From: Streptomyces coryli
GTDB lineage: Bacteria > Actinomycetota > Actinomycetes > Streptomycetales > Streptomycetaceae
NCBI RefSeq assembly: GCF_011044975.1
Contig: NZ_JAAKZV010000003.1
Span: forward strand, 57,676-121,675
Length of the DNA stretch: 64,000 nt
Reading direction: 5' to 3'
This document shows positions 1-7,536 of this stretch, piece by piece; position 1 is the first letter of the stretch; the number at the start of each line of letters is the position of its first letter. Below the pieces are notes generated by a model. That model was not told where the DNA came from and did not search any database. It saw only the letters and a program-made list of their open reading frames with translations. Made by a program: the position numbers and the translations under genes.

Positions 1-888
1 TTCGCCGGCATGCGCAATCTCGAGGTCTGGTACGCGCGGATCGACGCCGACGAGCTCTACCGGACCCTCACCGAGCGCAGCGAGGAGGGGGTGACCGCGC
101 GGACGTCCCGGTCCCTGGCCAAGGCACGCGGCAAGGACCATCTGCACGCCTTCGAGAAGCTCACCCACCTCGTCAAGGGAGAGCGCAGGATCACTCCCGA
201 CCATCCGCTGATCACCCCGATCGATGTCCTGCTCCCGGATGCCGAGCGGGCCTCGCTGGAGGAGCAGATGCGCCGGCTGGTCGACCAGTACGGCGAAAGC
301 CTGCCGTCGGACCGCCGGGCGCTGCTGCGGCAGTTCCGGCTGGTGGACATGGCCCGCAAGGTCGTCGGCGTCGGCAGTGTGGGCACCCGCTGCTGGATCA
401 TTCTGATGCTCGGCCGCGATGATCACGATCCGCTGCTGCTGCAGGCCAAGGAAGCCCAGAACTCCGTCCTCGCCGAGTACGCGGGACCGAGCGAGTTCGA
501 GAGCCAGGGGCAGCGTGTCGTCGCCGGTCAGCGGCTGATGCAGGCCTCGAGCGACATCCTGCTCGGCTGGGAGCGCACCGAGGGGATCGACGGCCGCGAA
601 CGCGACTTCTACGTCCGGCAGTTGCACGACTGGAAGGGCATCGCGCTGGTCGATTCCATGAAGCCGCCCACCCTGAAGCTCTTCGGCCGGGTCTGCGGCG
701 CCAGCCTGGCCCGGGCGCACGCCCGGTCAGGAGACCGCATCGCCATCGCCGCCTATCTCGGTCGCGGGGACGCCTTCGACCTCGCCCTGGCGGAGTTCGC
801 CGAGGCCTACGCGGATCAGAACGAGCGCGACTTCGACGCCCTGGGCGCGGCGGTGCGCAGTGGGAGGGTGAGGGCAGGACAGCTGTAG
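1..888 (+). CDS. DUF2252 family protein, 5' truncated by the window edge
   Basis: The frame is open from base 1 and ends at TAG 886-888, giving about 295 C-terminal residues. DUF2252 proteins are usually about 430-450 residues, so roughly the first third lies outside the window. The stretch around VGVGSVGTRCWI, followed by a GRDD and a LQ-KEAQ block, is typical of DUF2252, a family with a kinase-like (aminoglycoside phosphotransferase-like) fold whose substrate is not established. There is no membrane segment or signal peptide in the visible part. The next gene is convergent, 16 bp away. The family call is firm; no function can be given. Confidence 0.85.
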   Translation, partial: FAGMRNLEVWYARIDADELYRTLTERSEEGVTARTSRSLAKARGKDHLHAFEKLTHLVKGERRITPDHPLITPIDVLLPDAERASLEEQMRRLVDQYGESLPSDRRALLRQFRLVDMARKVVGVGSVGTRCWIILMLGRDDHDPLLLQAKEAQNSVLAEYAGPSEFESQGQRVVAGQRLMQASSDILLGWERTEGIDGRERDFYVRQLHDWKGIALVDSMKPPTLKLFGRVCGASLARAHARSGDRIAIAAYLGRGDAFDLALAEFAEAYADQNERDFDALGAAVRSGRVRAGQL

Positions 889-904
889 CGCGGCCCGGCC
901 GCCG

Positions 905-1348
905 TCACTTCATGCCCCAGTCGTACAGGACCACGGTGCGCACGAGCCGGTCCTGGACCGAGGCGTTGCGGCGGTCGACCAGCACCCAGGCGAGGCCCAG
1001 CGGAAAGAGGACGCACAGCACGGCGCGCAGCGCCGACCTGCCGATGCTCAGCGGACGCCCGGAGGCGCCCACCAAGCGCAGTCCTGCGACCTGCTTGCCC
1101 GCCGTGCGGCCCGCCATCGCCCCGCCGACCGTGAGATAGCCGACGCAGACGAGGTAACCGCCCACGACGGCACCGGGCCGTGAGATCCGCGGCAGCTCGA
1201 ACGCGGGACCGGTCAGCAGGAAGTCCGCCAGGCCGTACGCCAGCAGGGCAGCACCGCAGATCGCGCCGACCAGCGCCAGATCGATCAGATCCGCCGCCGC
1301 CCGGGAGGCGATTCCGGCCCGTTGCCCCTGGACGGCCGGCGGCGTCAT
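905..1348 (-). CDS. RDD family integral membrane protein
   Basis: A 147-residue protein with about three hydrophobic helices, near residues 19-45, 60-80 and 105-125. An R-x-x-D pair near the start of helix 1 (SRAAADLIDLALVG), AGRTAGKQVAGLRLV in the middle and a final DRLVRTVVL are the marks of the RDD family, small membrane proteins of uncertain role, some linked to Na+(Li+)/H+ exchange. The ATG at 1346-1348 was chosen over a longer reading because it overlaps the TGA of the upstream gene in an ATGA arrangement, implying translational coupling to the repeat protein. Confidence 0.85.
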   Translation of the reverse strand: MTPPAVQGQRAGIASRAAADLIDLALVGAICGAALLAYGLADFLLTGPAFELPRISRPGAVVGGYLVCVGYLTVGGAMAGRTAGKQVAGLRLVGASGRPLSIGRSALRAVLCVLFPLGLAWVLVDRRNASVQDRLVRTVVLYDWGMK

Positions 1349-2142
1349 GACTCCTCCGCCAGCGGCGCGGGACCGGTCGTGTCCCGCACCGCCGACCGGT
1401 TCAGGAGCCGGTCCGCGACCCGGCTCAGGAACCGGTCCGCGCTCACCCCTCGGTCCCGGAAGGCGTCCACCGCCTCGACCGTCATGGTGCCGCTGGACTC
1501 CCGTACGATCCGCGAGAAGTCGATCTCGTCGAGCACCCGCTGCACGAGGTCCGCGAGATCGAGGCGGTCGATCACCGCGTCGATGTCCGCGCGCGCGACG
1601 ATCGTATTCACGTCGATCCGTGCCGCGACGCGATCCACGTCCACGCGTGCGGCGATACGGTCGACGTCGATCCGTTCCGCGGCCCGGTTCATGTCGAGCC
1701 GCCCGGCCGCGCGATCGAGGTCGATGCGTTCCGCGACACCGTTGAGGTCGACTTCGTCGAGTACCGCGATGGTCGCGTCCCGGACCAGCGCCCGTACGAA
1801 CTCCTCGGCCGCCGCCCGGTTGCGGAGCTGCTCGGCCCGGCCGCGCTCGCCCCACCGCGCCACCAAGGGCTGCGCCACGAATCCGGCCAGCGGGCTCAGC
1901 CGTGCACCGGCCCCTCTCACCACCCGCAGCGAGTGCCGCTGGGCCGCGAGCCCCAGCCCGACGGCCGACCACGACACCAGGTGCAGCAGATCCGCGGGCC
2001 CGTCCCGGGCCGGCTCTCCGGAATCCGCAGGGTCCAGCAGCCGCCGCACGACGGAGGCACCGAGCCCGGCCAGGCCGAGCACCACCCGCGATGCCTGCAC
2101 CACCAAGTCGTCATGGCCGCTTTCCGGCCCGGCTGCGTCCAT
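1345..2142 (-). CDS. Nonapeptide-repeat protein with a hydrophobic N-terminal half, unknown function
   Basis: A 265-residue protein. Residues 1-120 contain two weakly hydrophobic segments (about 15-35 and 52-72). Residues 129-200 are eight consecutive nine-residue units of the form x-R-[ILV]-D-[VLM]-[DN]-x-x-[AVI], for example ERIDVDRIA then ARVDVDRVA. The periodicity and the Asp in every unit suggest a solenoid or an amphipathic rod, but no known repeat family can be asserted. The stop codon overlaps the start of the RDD gene, so the two are probably co-translated and may form a membrane complex. The start is the ATG at 2142, downstream of the DUF6069 stop. Function unknown. Confidence 0.75.
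   Translation of the reverse strand: MDAAGPESGHDDLVVQASRVVLGLAGLGASVVRRLLDPADSGEPARDGPADLLHLVSWSAVGLGLAAQRHSLRVVRGAGARLSPLAGFVAQPLVARWGERGRAEQLRNRAAAEEFVRALVRDATIAVLDEVDLNGVAERIDLDRAAGRLDMNRAAERIDVDRIAARVDVDRVAARIDVNTIVARADIDAVIDRLDLADLVQRVLDEIDFSRIVRESSGTMTVEAVDAFRDRGVSADRFLSRVADRLLNRSAVRDTTGPAPLAEES
1543..1758 (-). repeat. Eight in-frame 27-bp repeats encoding nonapeptides
   Basis: Units of 27 bp lie head to tail inside the coding sequence. Identity between units is moderate at DNA level, higher at protein level (R, D and a hydrophobic residue at fixed positions), so this is a protein-level repeat rather than a recent DNA amplification. Confidence 0.75.
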
Positions 2143-2147
2143 TCACA

Positions 2148-2642
2148 TCAAGTCCGGGGCTGGGTGCGCTGCTCGGTACGGGGCTGCAGGGCCGAATAGC
2201 CGATCTGCGGAAGCAGGATCACGATGACGAGCCCCACCGCCAGATTGATGAGCGCGGTGGCCCACTGGGTGGCCGGCTTCGCGTCCGTGGTGAAGGGCAC
2301 GACGGCGAAGATCAGTGTCGTCAGTCCGATGATCCACGAGAAGAAGCCCAGCGGCTGCGGCGTGAGCGCGACCAGGATCTGCAGGATCAGGGTGGCGATG
2401 ATCGCGGCGAGCGCGGCCGTGACCACATAAGCGGTCGTGCTCGAGTCGCCGAACGCCCCCTCCGTATTGCGGGCGAGCAGCGCGACGTCGAACACTCCCC
2501 GGGCGATGAGCACGCCGACCAGCGCCACCAGTGCGGCGACCACGGCGGTGGCCAGGCCGCCTCCCCAGAGCCGGCCCGCGTCGACTGCGGGCTTCTCGGC
2601 CATGGCCGGTGGTGGGCCCTGCTGGTTCGTCGGTCCGTCCAT
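2148..2642 (-). CDS. DUF6069-like four-helix membrane protein
   Basis: A 164-residue protein with four hydrophobic segments near residues 27-50, 68-92, 97-118 and 126-147, separated by short loops. A proline-rich N-terminus precedes the first helix. The layout matches actinobacterial DUF6069 proteins, which have no assigned function. A ribosome binding site (GAGAGGAAG) stands about 7 bases before the ATG. It lies 66 bp downstream of the BrkB-like gene on the same strand, and a copy of the island's 17-bp inverted repeat (2709-2725) sits upstream, so it may have its own promoter. The family name is from pattern memory. Confidence 0.6.
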   Translation of the reverse strand: MDGPTNQQGPPPAMAEKPAVDAGRLWGGGLATAVVAALVALVGVLIARGVFDVALLARNTEGAFGDSSTTAYVVTAALAAIIATLILQILVALTPQPLGFFSWIIGLTTLIFAVVPFTTDAKPATQWATALINLAVGLVIVILLPQIGYSALQPRTEQRTQPRT

Positions 2643-2708
2643 CGTGGACTTCCTCTCACGGGGGGTGGTGGTATCCCGCGATGGTGCTGCGCCCGCGCCG
2701 GGTCCACC

Positions 2709-2725
2709 TCATCCGTCGTGGGTGA
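2709..2725. promoter_or_regulatory. 17-bp inverted repeat, island operator candidate (copy 1)
   Basis: TCATCCG-TCG-TGGGTGA, a 7-3-7 inverted repeat, 67 bp upstream of the DUF6069-like start. It overlaps the last codons of the BrkB-like gene, so this copy could partly reflect coding constraint. Confidence 0.5.
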
Positions 2726-3674
2726 TATCGAAGGCGACGCTGACGCGCTGGCCGGGCAGTCGTTCCTGTTCCCGGGCCAGCAGGGTGAGCGCCTTCTCGT
2801 CGGCGGGGGTGGGTTCGTCGTGCCAGAGGCTGCGCGGACAGAGCCGGAAGGCCCGTACGGCCGATATCTCGCCGCTGAAGACCAGTGCCTGGCTGACGAT
2901 GTACAGCAACGCGAAGATCCCGACGACGGTCGCGAAGCTGCCGTAAACGGGCCCGGACCGGGCGATCAGCAAGGGCAGCAGCGAGGCGCTCACCTCCAGC
3001 GTGGCGGTCATCACGAGGGTGGCCGCCAGCGCCCCGTCCCAGATCTGGCGGACCGGGCGCGGCCTCGCGGTCAGGAGCTTGTGCGCCAGGACCAGGACGA
3101 TAAAGATCACGGTGAAGGTGCCGACGGCGCTGCCCAGCCGCTGCTTCCACGCCGGATGCAGCAACTCGCTGGACAGCGCCGCGAGTCCGGCCGCGATGAA
3201 GGCGCCGAGGAGCGTCACGAGCTGGGTGAGCAGCACCCGGCCGTACCGGCTCGGCAGGGCCGGGCGGTCGCGATACGGCACGGACCAGATCCGGTTGAGC
3301 GCGTTGGACCCGGCCAATACGCCACCGGTGCCGGACCACAGCAGGCCGAGGCCGCCGACGAGCAAGGGGATGCCGCTCGGCGGGAGCTGGTGGAATGCCT
3401 GCTCCACGTCCGTTCGCAGCGAATGCGGTACAAGCTCGGTGACCAGGTCCTCGCGCAGGGCCGGATGCGCTCTGAGCACCTCGGTGAGGATGCCGACGGC
3501 GAACAGCAGCAGGGGGAAGAGGCTGAGGAAGCCGTAATACGTGAGGAGCGCCGCGAGTTTGCCCCCGTTGTCGTCGGAGTACTTCCGCAGCACCGCGTAC
3601 GGAAAGCCGAGCGCCCGGTGGCGCTGCTGCACCCGGTCGACGCGGTGCCAGGTTCGGTCCAGGCGGTCAGGCAC
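2709..3674 (-). CDS. YihY/BrkB-family inner membrane protein
   Basis: About 321 residues from a GTG at 3672-3674 that overlaps the TGA of the upstream gene by 8 bases; a longer reading from 3731 would overlap that gene much further. Six hydrophobic segments, the motif LAALLTYYGFLSLFPLLL early and QALVFSGEISAVRA late are characteristic of the YihY/BrkB family (Pfam Virul_fac_BrkB). The family name comes from Bordetella serum resistance, but most members, including this one, have no proven role; the old RNase BN label is not supported. The charged C-terminal tail is cytoplasmic by the positive-inside rule. Confidence 0.88.
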   Translation of the reverse strand: MPDRLDRTWHRVDRVQQRHRALGFPYAVLRKYSDDNGGKLAALLTYYGFLSLFPLLLFAVGILTEVLRAHPALREDLVTELVPHSLRTDVEQAFHQLPPSGIPLLVGGLGLLWSGTGGVLAGSNALNRIWSVPYRDRPALPSRYGRVLLTQLVTLLGAFIAAGLAALSSELLHPAWKQRLGSAVGTFTVIFIVLVLAHKLLTARPRPVRQIWDGALAATLVMTATLEVSASLLPLLIARSGPVYGSFATVVGIFALLYIVSQALVFSGEISAVRAFRLCPRSLWHDEPTPADEKALTLLAREQERLPGQRVSVAFDITHDG

Positions 3675-3945
3675 GCCGTGTGCGCTGCCGCGCACCGGCT
3701 CCCCAGTGGCCGACGTCGAGCAGCAGGGCAATGGCCACCCAGGCCCATTCCCAGTCGGTCAGGCCGAGGCCCGACTGATGGAGGAGCACGTACACCAGGG
3801 TCCCCAAGGGGAAGAACAAGAAACCGAGCACTGGCCAGGCCCAGCTGCTGAAGGCGTCGTCGACCGCGTTCGGCCGGGCCATCCAGAAGATGAGCAGGGC
3901 GAGCCTCGGAAACAGTGCGGCGAAGAGCACGAACACACAGCCCAT
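3667..3945 (-). CDS. Small membrane protein, unknown family
   Basis: A 92-residue protein with a hydrophobic N-terminal helix (5-22) and two more helices near 35-55 and 65-80, linked by the loop ARPNAVDDAFSSW. A strong ribosome binding site (CCGGAGGAATCC) precedes the ATG. It overlaps the BrkB-like gene by 8 bases, so the two are co-translated. Proteins of this type are common in actinomycetes but I know no function; a phospholipase-D N-terminal-like (PLDc_N) fold is possible and not demonstrated. Confidence 0.7.
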   Translation of the reverse strand: MGCVFVLFAALFPRLALLIFWMARPNAVDDAFSSWAWPVLGFLFFPLGTLVYVLLHQSGLGLTDWEWAWVAIALLLDVGHWGAGARQRTRRA

Positions 3946-3967
3946 CGTGGATTCCTCCGGTCGCGCT

Positions 3968-5023
3968 TCAGGGTCGTTGAGGCGGGCTGTCGTGGCTGCT
4001 CGCCTGCCGGATCAGCCGTCGGATGTCCAGGACGATCGCGGTCAGCGGCGCGGCCATCATGACCCCGGCGACGCCGGCGAACACGCCGGCCGCGACCGTC
4101 GCGAGCAGCACCACGAGCGGGTGCATGCGGAGTGCGGCGCCGAGGGCGAATGGCTGGATCATGTTCTGCAGGGCCCCGTTGGCCAGCAGCACGATCAGCA
4201 GCATCCAGATCGCCGTGGTGGTCCCGCCGGAGCCGAGCGCGAGGAGGACGGCGAAGGCACCGGACACGAGCGCCCCGATGTACGGGACGTAGGCCAGGAT
4301 GAAGGTCAGCACGGCGATCGCCAGGACGGACTCCACCTGGAGGATGAGCGCCCCCACGGCGGTCAGGACGGCGTTCACCAGGCCGATCAGGGTCATCCCT
4401 GCGAAGTAGCGGCGGACGAGCGCCGCCGAGCGGGTGACGGCCTGGTCGGCGAGCGGCGGCCGCAGCGGTATCACCTGGACGACCGTCTTCCGTACCGCTC
4501 CCGCGTCCTTGAGCAGGAAGAACAACATGTACAGGCCCAGCGTGCAGCCGAGGACGAGCTGGAGCGTGGCGGCCGCGCCGTCGGCCAGCCCGCTGAGCAT
4601 CGCCGAGAGCACGGTGGGCGCGGCCTTCTCGATGGCTTGGTGGACGTCCGTGGCCTGCTGCTCGCCGATGCCCAGATCGCCCGCGGTCTCGGCCAGGTTG
4701 GTGCCGGCCTCGTCCAGCATGGCGCCGATGTCGTCGGTCTGGTCGACCAGCCCGGCCACGAACACGATGGCGGAGAAGAGGAGGATGCCGATCACCAGCA
4801 GGCAGCCCAGCAGCGCGCCTGCCGCCCTGGGGACGCGCCGGGCCGCGAGCGCGTCCACGAGCGGCAGCAGCACGGTGGCGAGGGCGGCGGCGATGACCAA
4901 CGGGAGCAGCAGCGGCCGGAGCACGGTCAGGATGAAGAGCACGAGGCCGCTCGCGGCCACCAGCCCGGTGAACATCCAGGCCGCGGTGCCCGCGGTGTTC
5001 AGACGGCCGGGTGCTCCACGCAT
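3968..5023 (-). CDS. AI-2E family transporter
   Basis: A 351-residue membrane protein with about eight hydrophobic segments: two N-terminal helices (10-60), a third near 60-85, a long polar insertion (about 90-150), then a cluster of helices. The block FILAYVPYIGALVSGAFAVLLAL and the C-terminal LLATVAAGVFAGVAGVMMAAPLTA are diagnostic of the AI-2E transporter family (PF01594), which includes TqsA and YdiK; substrates vary and AI-2 export should not be assumed. The ATG at 5023 keeps the gene clear of the next one and places the first helix near the N-terminus. An imperfect copy of the 17-bp island repeat lies 37 bp upstream. Confidence 0.87.
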   Translation of the reverse strand: MRGAPGRLNTAGTAAWMFTGLVAASGLVLFILTVLRPLLLPLVIAAALATVLLPLVDALAARRVPRAAGALLGCLLVIGILLFSAIVFVAGLVDQTDDIGAMLDEAGTNLAETAGDLGIGEQQATDVHQAIEKAAPTVLSAMLSGLADGAAATLQLVLGCTLGLYMLFFLLKDAGAVRKTVVQVIPLRPPLADQAVTRSAALVRRYFAGMTLIGLVNAVLTAVGALILQVESVLAIAVLTFILAYVPYIGALVSGAFAVLLALGSGGTTTAIWMLLIVLLANGALQNMIQPFALGAALRMHPLVVLLATVAAGVFAGVAGVMMAAPLTAIVLDIRRLIRQASSHDSPPQRP

Positions 5024-5059
5024 GCCCGCCAGGATCCGTGGCCGCCGGTGCTCCCGGCA

Positions 5060-5076
5060 TCCTCCCTGACGGGTGA
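5060..5076. promoter_or_regulatory. Imperfect 17-bp inverted repeat, island operator candidate (copy 2)
   Basis: TCCTCCC-TGA-CGGGTGA, 37-53 bp before the AI-2E-type gene. The right arm matches the consensus exactly, the left arm only partly. Confidence 0.4.
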
Positions 5077-5090
5077 TAGCGGAGGGCCGG

Positions 5091-5642
5091 TCACTCCTCG
5101 GCGGCGCCGTCCGCCCGCCGGCGCAGGCCGCGCTTGACGGCATCGAGCACTATCTGGACGACCAGCCCGAGCACGACGAGGTTGCCCAGCATCTGCACCA
5201 TGGTCAGGATGCGTGCCGGATCCGAGCGCGGAACGATGTCGCCGAAGCCGACGGTGGCGAACACGGTGATCGTGAAGTACAGCGCGTCCGTCCGGGACAT
5301 GCGCTCGGAGAACGCGCTCGGATCGCTGTCACCCATCAGGAAATAGGCCGCGGCGAACAGCACCAGGAACGCGGGGACAGCCAGCGCGAGCGTCTCGATG
5401 GCGCGCAGCCGCGGATACGGGGACCGGCTGATCGCGCGCGTCTGCCACGCGATGATCCCGGCGAGCAGCAGCAGTCCACCGCCGAGCATGAGCGCGGTGC
5501 CGGCGGTGAACCGATCGGCCGACGGTGCCGCGAAGTAGAGGCCGAGGATGCAGGTGACGGTCAGCGCCGGGCGCAGTACCGCGCGCCGGAGCAGCCGGCG
5601 CCGGGATGCTCGCGGCAGGTCCTCGTACCGCGCCTCCGTCAT
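5091..5642 (-). CDS. Two-helix potassium channel family protein
   Basis: A 183-residue protein: a basic N-terminus, hydrophobic helices near 28-45, 49-67 and 82-105, a pore loop with the selectivity filter TVGFGD, and a final inner helix rich in V/L ending in a basic tail. The filter sequence is that of K+-selective channels (Ion_trans_2). There is no RCK/TrkA-N regulatory domain, so gating is not explained by this gene alone. Its ATG overlaps the TGA of the upstream LPG-synthase-TM gene (ATGA), so they are coupled. The pairing suggests linked control of membrane lipid and membrane potential, which is inference. Confidence 0.9.
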   Translation of the reverse strand: MTEARYEDLPRASRRRLLRRAVLRPALTVTCILGLYFAAPSADRFTAGTALMLGGGLLLLAGIIAWQTRAISRSPYPRLRAIETLALAVPAFLVLFAAAYFLMGDSDPSAFSERMSRTDALYFTITVFATVGFGDIVPRSDPARILTMVQMLGNLVVLGLVVQIVLDAVKRGLRRRADGAAEE

Positions 5643-6727
5643 GCCGCACCGCCGCTCTCCACCGACTTGGTGCGCCGCGCGTTCGCCGTGCGGCCGAGGT
5701 GCCGGGCCAGGATGGGCCAGCACACCAGGCCGATGAGGATCGGGCCGAGGTAGGAGAACAGCCGGAAGACGAACACTCCGGCGACGATTTCGTTCTCGGC
5801 GGCGCCCTGCGAGGCGTACAGCAGGGCCGAGATGTACAGCGTTTCCGTCACGCCGATGCCGCCCGGAGTTATCTGGACAATAGTGGCAAGATGGACGATA
5901 GCGTACACCGCGAAGATCTCGATGGGCATGAGGAGGCCGCGCTCCGCGCTGACCGAGCGCAGCGCCACCAGCAGGATCAGGAATACGGTGAGCTCCTTGG
6001 CCACCACCACCGCGGTGAGGCGGCCCCAGTGGCGGCGGACCACGCTGAGCGCGTCGGTCCTGAGCCGGACGACTCCCGTGCCCACGTCCACGGACCCGGG
6101 CCGCTTCACGACCTCGAGCCCCCATTTCACCGCCCGGTTGGCGATGGCCCCGGCCCGGTACGCGGTGTCCTCGCGGCGCATCACGAAGGTGATCAGGCCG
6201 AGTCCGAGGAGGGTGCCGACCAGGCCGATGAGGGTCAGCCAGAGCACCCGCGACGGGATCGAGTCCTGGAAGGCGAGCAGAGTGATCGCGATGCTGGGCA
6301 GCAGCATCAGAACGGCGCTGTTCCACAGGCTGTTCACCAGCATGGGCCGGCTGGTGTCGGCGGGGCTCAGGCCGTAGCGCCGGTACGCCTGGCGGCGCAT
6401 GGCCATGCCGGACGGGCCCGGAATGGTGTGGGAGACGAGGGACGCGGTCGCCTGGACCACGTAAGCGCGGCGCAGGCTCAGCGGGCCGATCAGCACGGCC
6501 GCCGCCATGGCCTTCATCATCTCCATCGCCAGGGTCAGGGCGATGAGCGCCGCGAAGGCGACCCAGGTGAGCTTCGTGATGGCTGCCCAGATGTCCGCGT
6601 AGCTGCCGAAGTTCGGGATCGCCACACCGAACAGCAGCCCCACGAGCACCAGGGTGAGCAAGCCCTGCGCGATCGCCCACCATCGTGACCTCTGCGGCGC
6701 TTCGCCCGTCAGCACTTCTGTCGCCAT
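5639..6727 (-). CDS. Lysylphosphatidylglycerol synthase-type transmembrane (UPF0104) protein
   Basis: A 362-residue polytopic protein with about eight hydrophobic helices. The segments SLVSHTIPGPSGMAMRRQAYRRYG and VHLATIVQITPGGIGVTE, with their conserved PG-G and TPGGIG motifs, identify the flippase-like transmembrane domain of LPG synthase and AglD-like proteins (PF03706). There is no aminoacyl-transferase domain, so it is a stand-alone transmembrane member, possibly lipid flipping. The ATG at 6725-6727 was chosen because GAGGGT stands just before it; a GTG at 6754 is also in frame. A copy of the island repeat is 29 bp upstream of this ATG. Confidence 0.85.
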   Translation of the reverse strand: MATEVLTGEAPQRSRWWAIAQGLLTLVLVGLLFGVAIPNFGSYADIWAAITKLTWVAFAALIALTLAMEMMKAMAAAVLIGPLSLRRAYVVQATASLVSHTIPGPSGMAMRRQAYRRYGLSPADTSRPMLVNSLWNSAVLMLLPSIAITLLAFQDSIPSRVLWLTLIGLVGTLLGLGLITFVMRREDTAYRAGAIANRAVKWGLEVVKRPGSVDVGTGVVRLRTDALSVVRRHWGRLTAVVVAKELTVFLILLVALRSVSAERGLLMPIEIFAVYAIVHLATIVQITPGGIGVTETLYISALLYASQGAAENEIVAGVFVFRLFSYLGPILIGLVCWPILARHLGRTANARRTKSVESGGAA

Positions 6728-6755
6728 GGCCACCCTCATGACCGTTGACCGCACC

Positions 6756-6772
6756 TCACCCCCGCCGGGTGA
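6756..6772. promoter_or_regulatory. 17-bp inverted repeat, island operator candidate (copy 3)
   Basis: TCACCCC-CGC-CGGGTGA, 7-3-7, 29-45 bp upstream of the LPG-synthase-TM gene. It lies between that gene and the small Arg-rich frame. Confidence 0.6.
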
Positions 6773-6802
6773 GGCGCGGTACGGGCCGGCAGTGGATCGC
6801 CG

Positions 6803-6889
6803 TCAGGAACGGCGGCGGGAGACGCGGCGCGAGGTGCGGCGCGCGGTGCGACGTGCGGTGCGGCGGGCTACTCTGCGGCTTCCGAACAT
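6803..6889 (-). CDS. Possible 28-residue arginine-rich small protein
   Basis: A short frame beginning MFGSRRVARRTARR and continuing as alternating RR-x-S/T/A units; 13 of 28 residues are Arg and there is no acidic residue. GGAGG stands 6 bases before the ATG, a good ribosome binding site, and the start is 23 bp downstream of the DUF6325 stop, so it could be the second gene of that operon. The start resembles the MF-RRR opening of SHOCT-type small proteins such as the one at 9941, so it may be a truncated relative. It could bind nucleic acid or anionic lipid by charge alone. Translation is not proven. Confidence 0.4.
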   Translation of the reverse strand: MFGSRRVARRTARRTARRTSRRVSRRRS

Positions 6890-6912
6890 GTCCTGCCTCC
6901 AATGTGATCCGG

Positions 6913-7449
6913 TTACTCGGCGGCCTTCTCCAACCGGTGCAGTTCGGCGGCCTCCTCGGCGGTGTGCATGCCGATGGCCACGAGGTCGAGCGGGCTGATG
7001 AAGGCGTCGTTGAGCCGGTAGCCGCGGGCGCGCATGACCGCGTCGCGCAGCGGCACCGCCCAGTGGTGCTCGATCAGGATCAGGGCGGCGGCCGAGTCGT
7101 TCGGGATCTCTTCGATGACATCCCACGCGTCGTCGTCGCTGAACACCTCCAGCCCCTCCTCGGCTATCGCCGCGCCGATGGCCGCGCCCTCTTCGGCTCC
7201 CTGCTCGCCCTCGAAGCCGAGGCCGATCAGTGCGCCGATCTTGCTGCCGTACTCGACCGCCTCCTTCTCGGTCAGGTTGCTGAGGTGCGCGACCTCCAGT
7301 TCTCCGCTCTTGTCCTTGTGGACGGCGAGCGCGTCGATCACGCGGACGGTGTCGCTCTGTCGCAGGCGCTCCAGCTCGGCGATGATCTCGCCGTGGAACT
7401 CGGGGTGGTTGAACCCCAGGACGATGAGCTGAACGGGTCCGATCGTCAT
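6913..7449 (-). CDS. DUF6325 family protein (paralogue A)
   Basis: A 178-residue soluble acidic protein beginning MTIGPVQLIVLGF. It has an alpha/beta-type first third, a Gly/Ala-Glu-rich middle (GLGFEGEQGAEEGAAIGAAI) and the segment IEHHWAVPLRDAV. It is a clear paralogue of the protein at 10220 (shared GPVQ-LV, GEI-ELERLR, EHxWAxPxRD and PxDLVAxG motifs). DUF6325 has no assigned function; relatives of DUF1269 are often stress-induced, which fits the island but is inference. The ATG at 7449 is preceded by GAAGGGGA; an upstream in-frame ATG at 7482 has no such site. A 17-bp island repeat lies about 60 bp upstream. Confidence 0.8.
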   Translation of the reverse strand: MTIGPVQLIVLGFNHPEFHGEIIAELERLRQSDTVRVIDALAVHKDKSGELEVAHLSNLTEKEAVEYGSKIGALIGLGFEGEQGAEEGAAIGAAIAEEGLEVFSDDDAWDVIEEIPNDSAAALILIEHHWAVPLRDAVMRARGYRLNDAFISPLDLVAIGMHTAEEAAELHRLEKAAE

Positions 7450-7509
7450 GGCAGTCCCCTTCTCTGTTTCCATCCCGGGCACCGTGCCAGCTGCCGGCGC
7501 GGCACCGAA

Positions 7510-7526
7510 TCACCTGTCAGGGGTGA
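7510..7526. promoter_or_regulatory. 17-bp inverted repeat, island operator candidate (copy 4)
   Basis: TCACCTG-TCA-GGGGTGA, 7-3-7, 61-77 bp upstream of DUF6325 paralogue A and 10 bp beyond the stop of the SulP gene. Confidence 0.65.
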
Positions 7527-7536
7527 CGTAGCGCGG

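Noticed and set aside
1543-1758. CRISPR-like or minisatellite array
   Set aside because: Units are 27 bp, contiguous, diverged and in frame with a protein repeat; there are no spacers.
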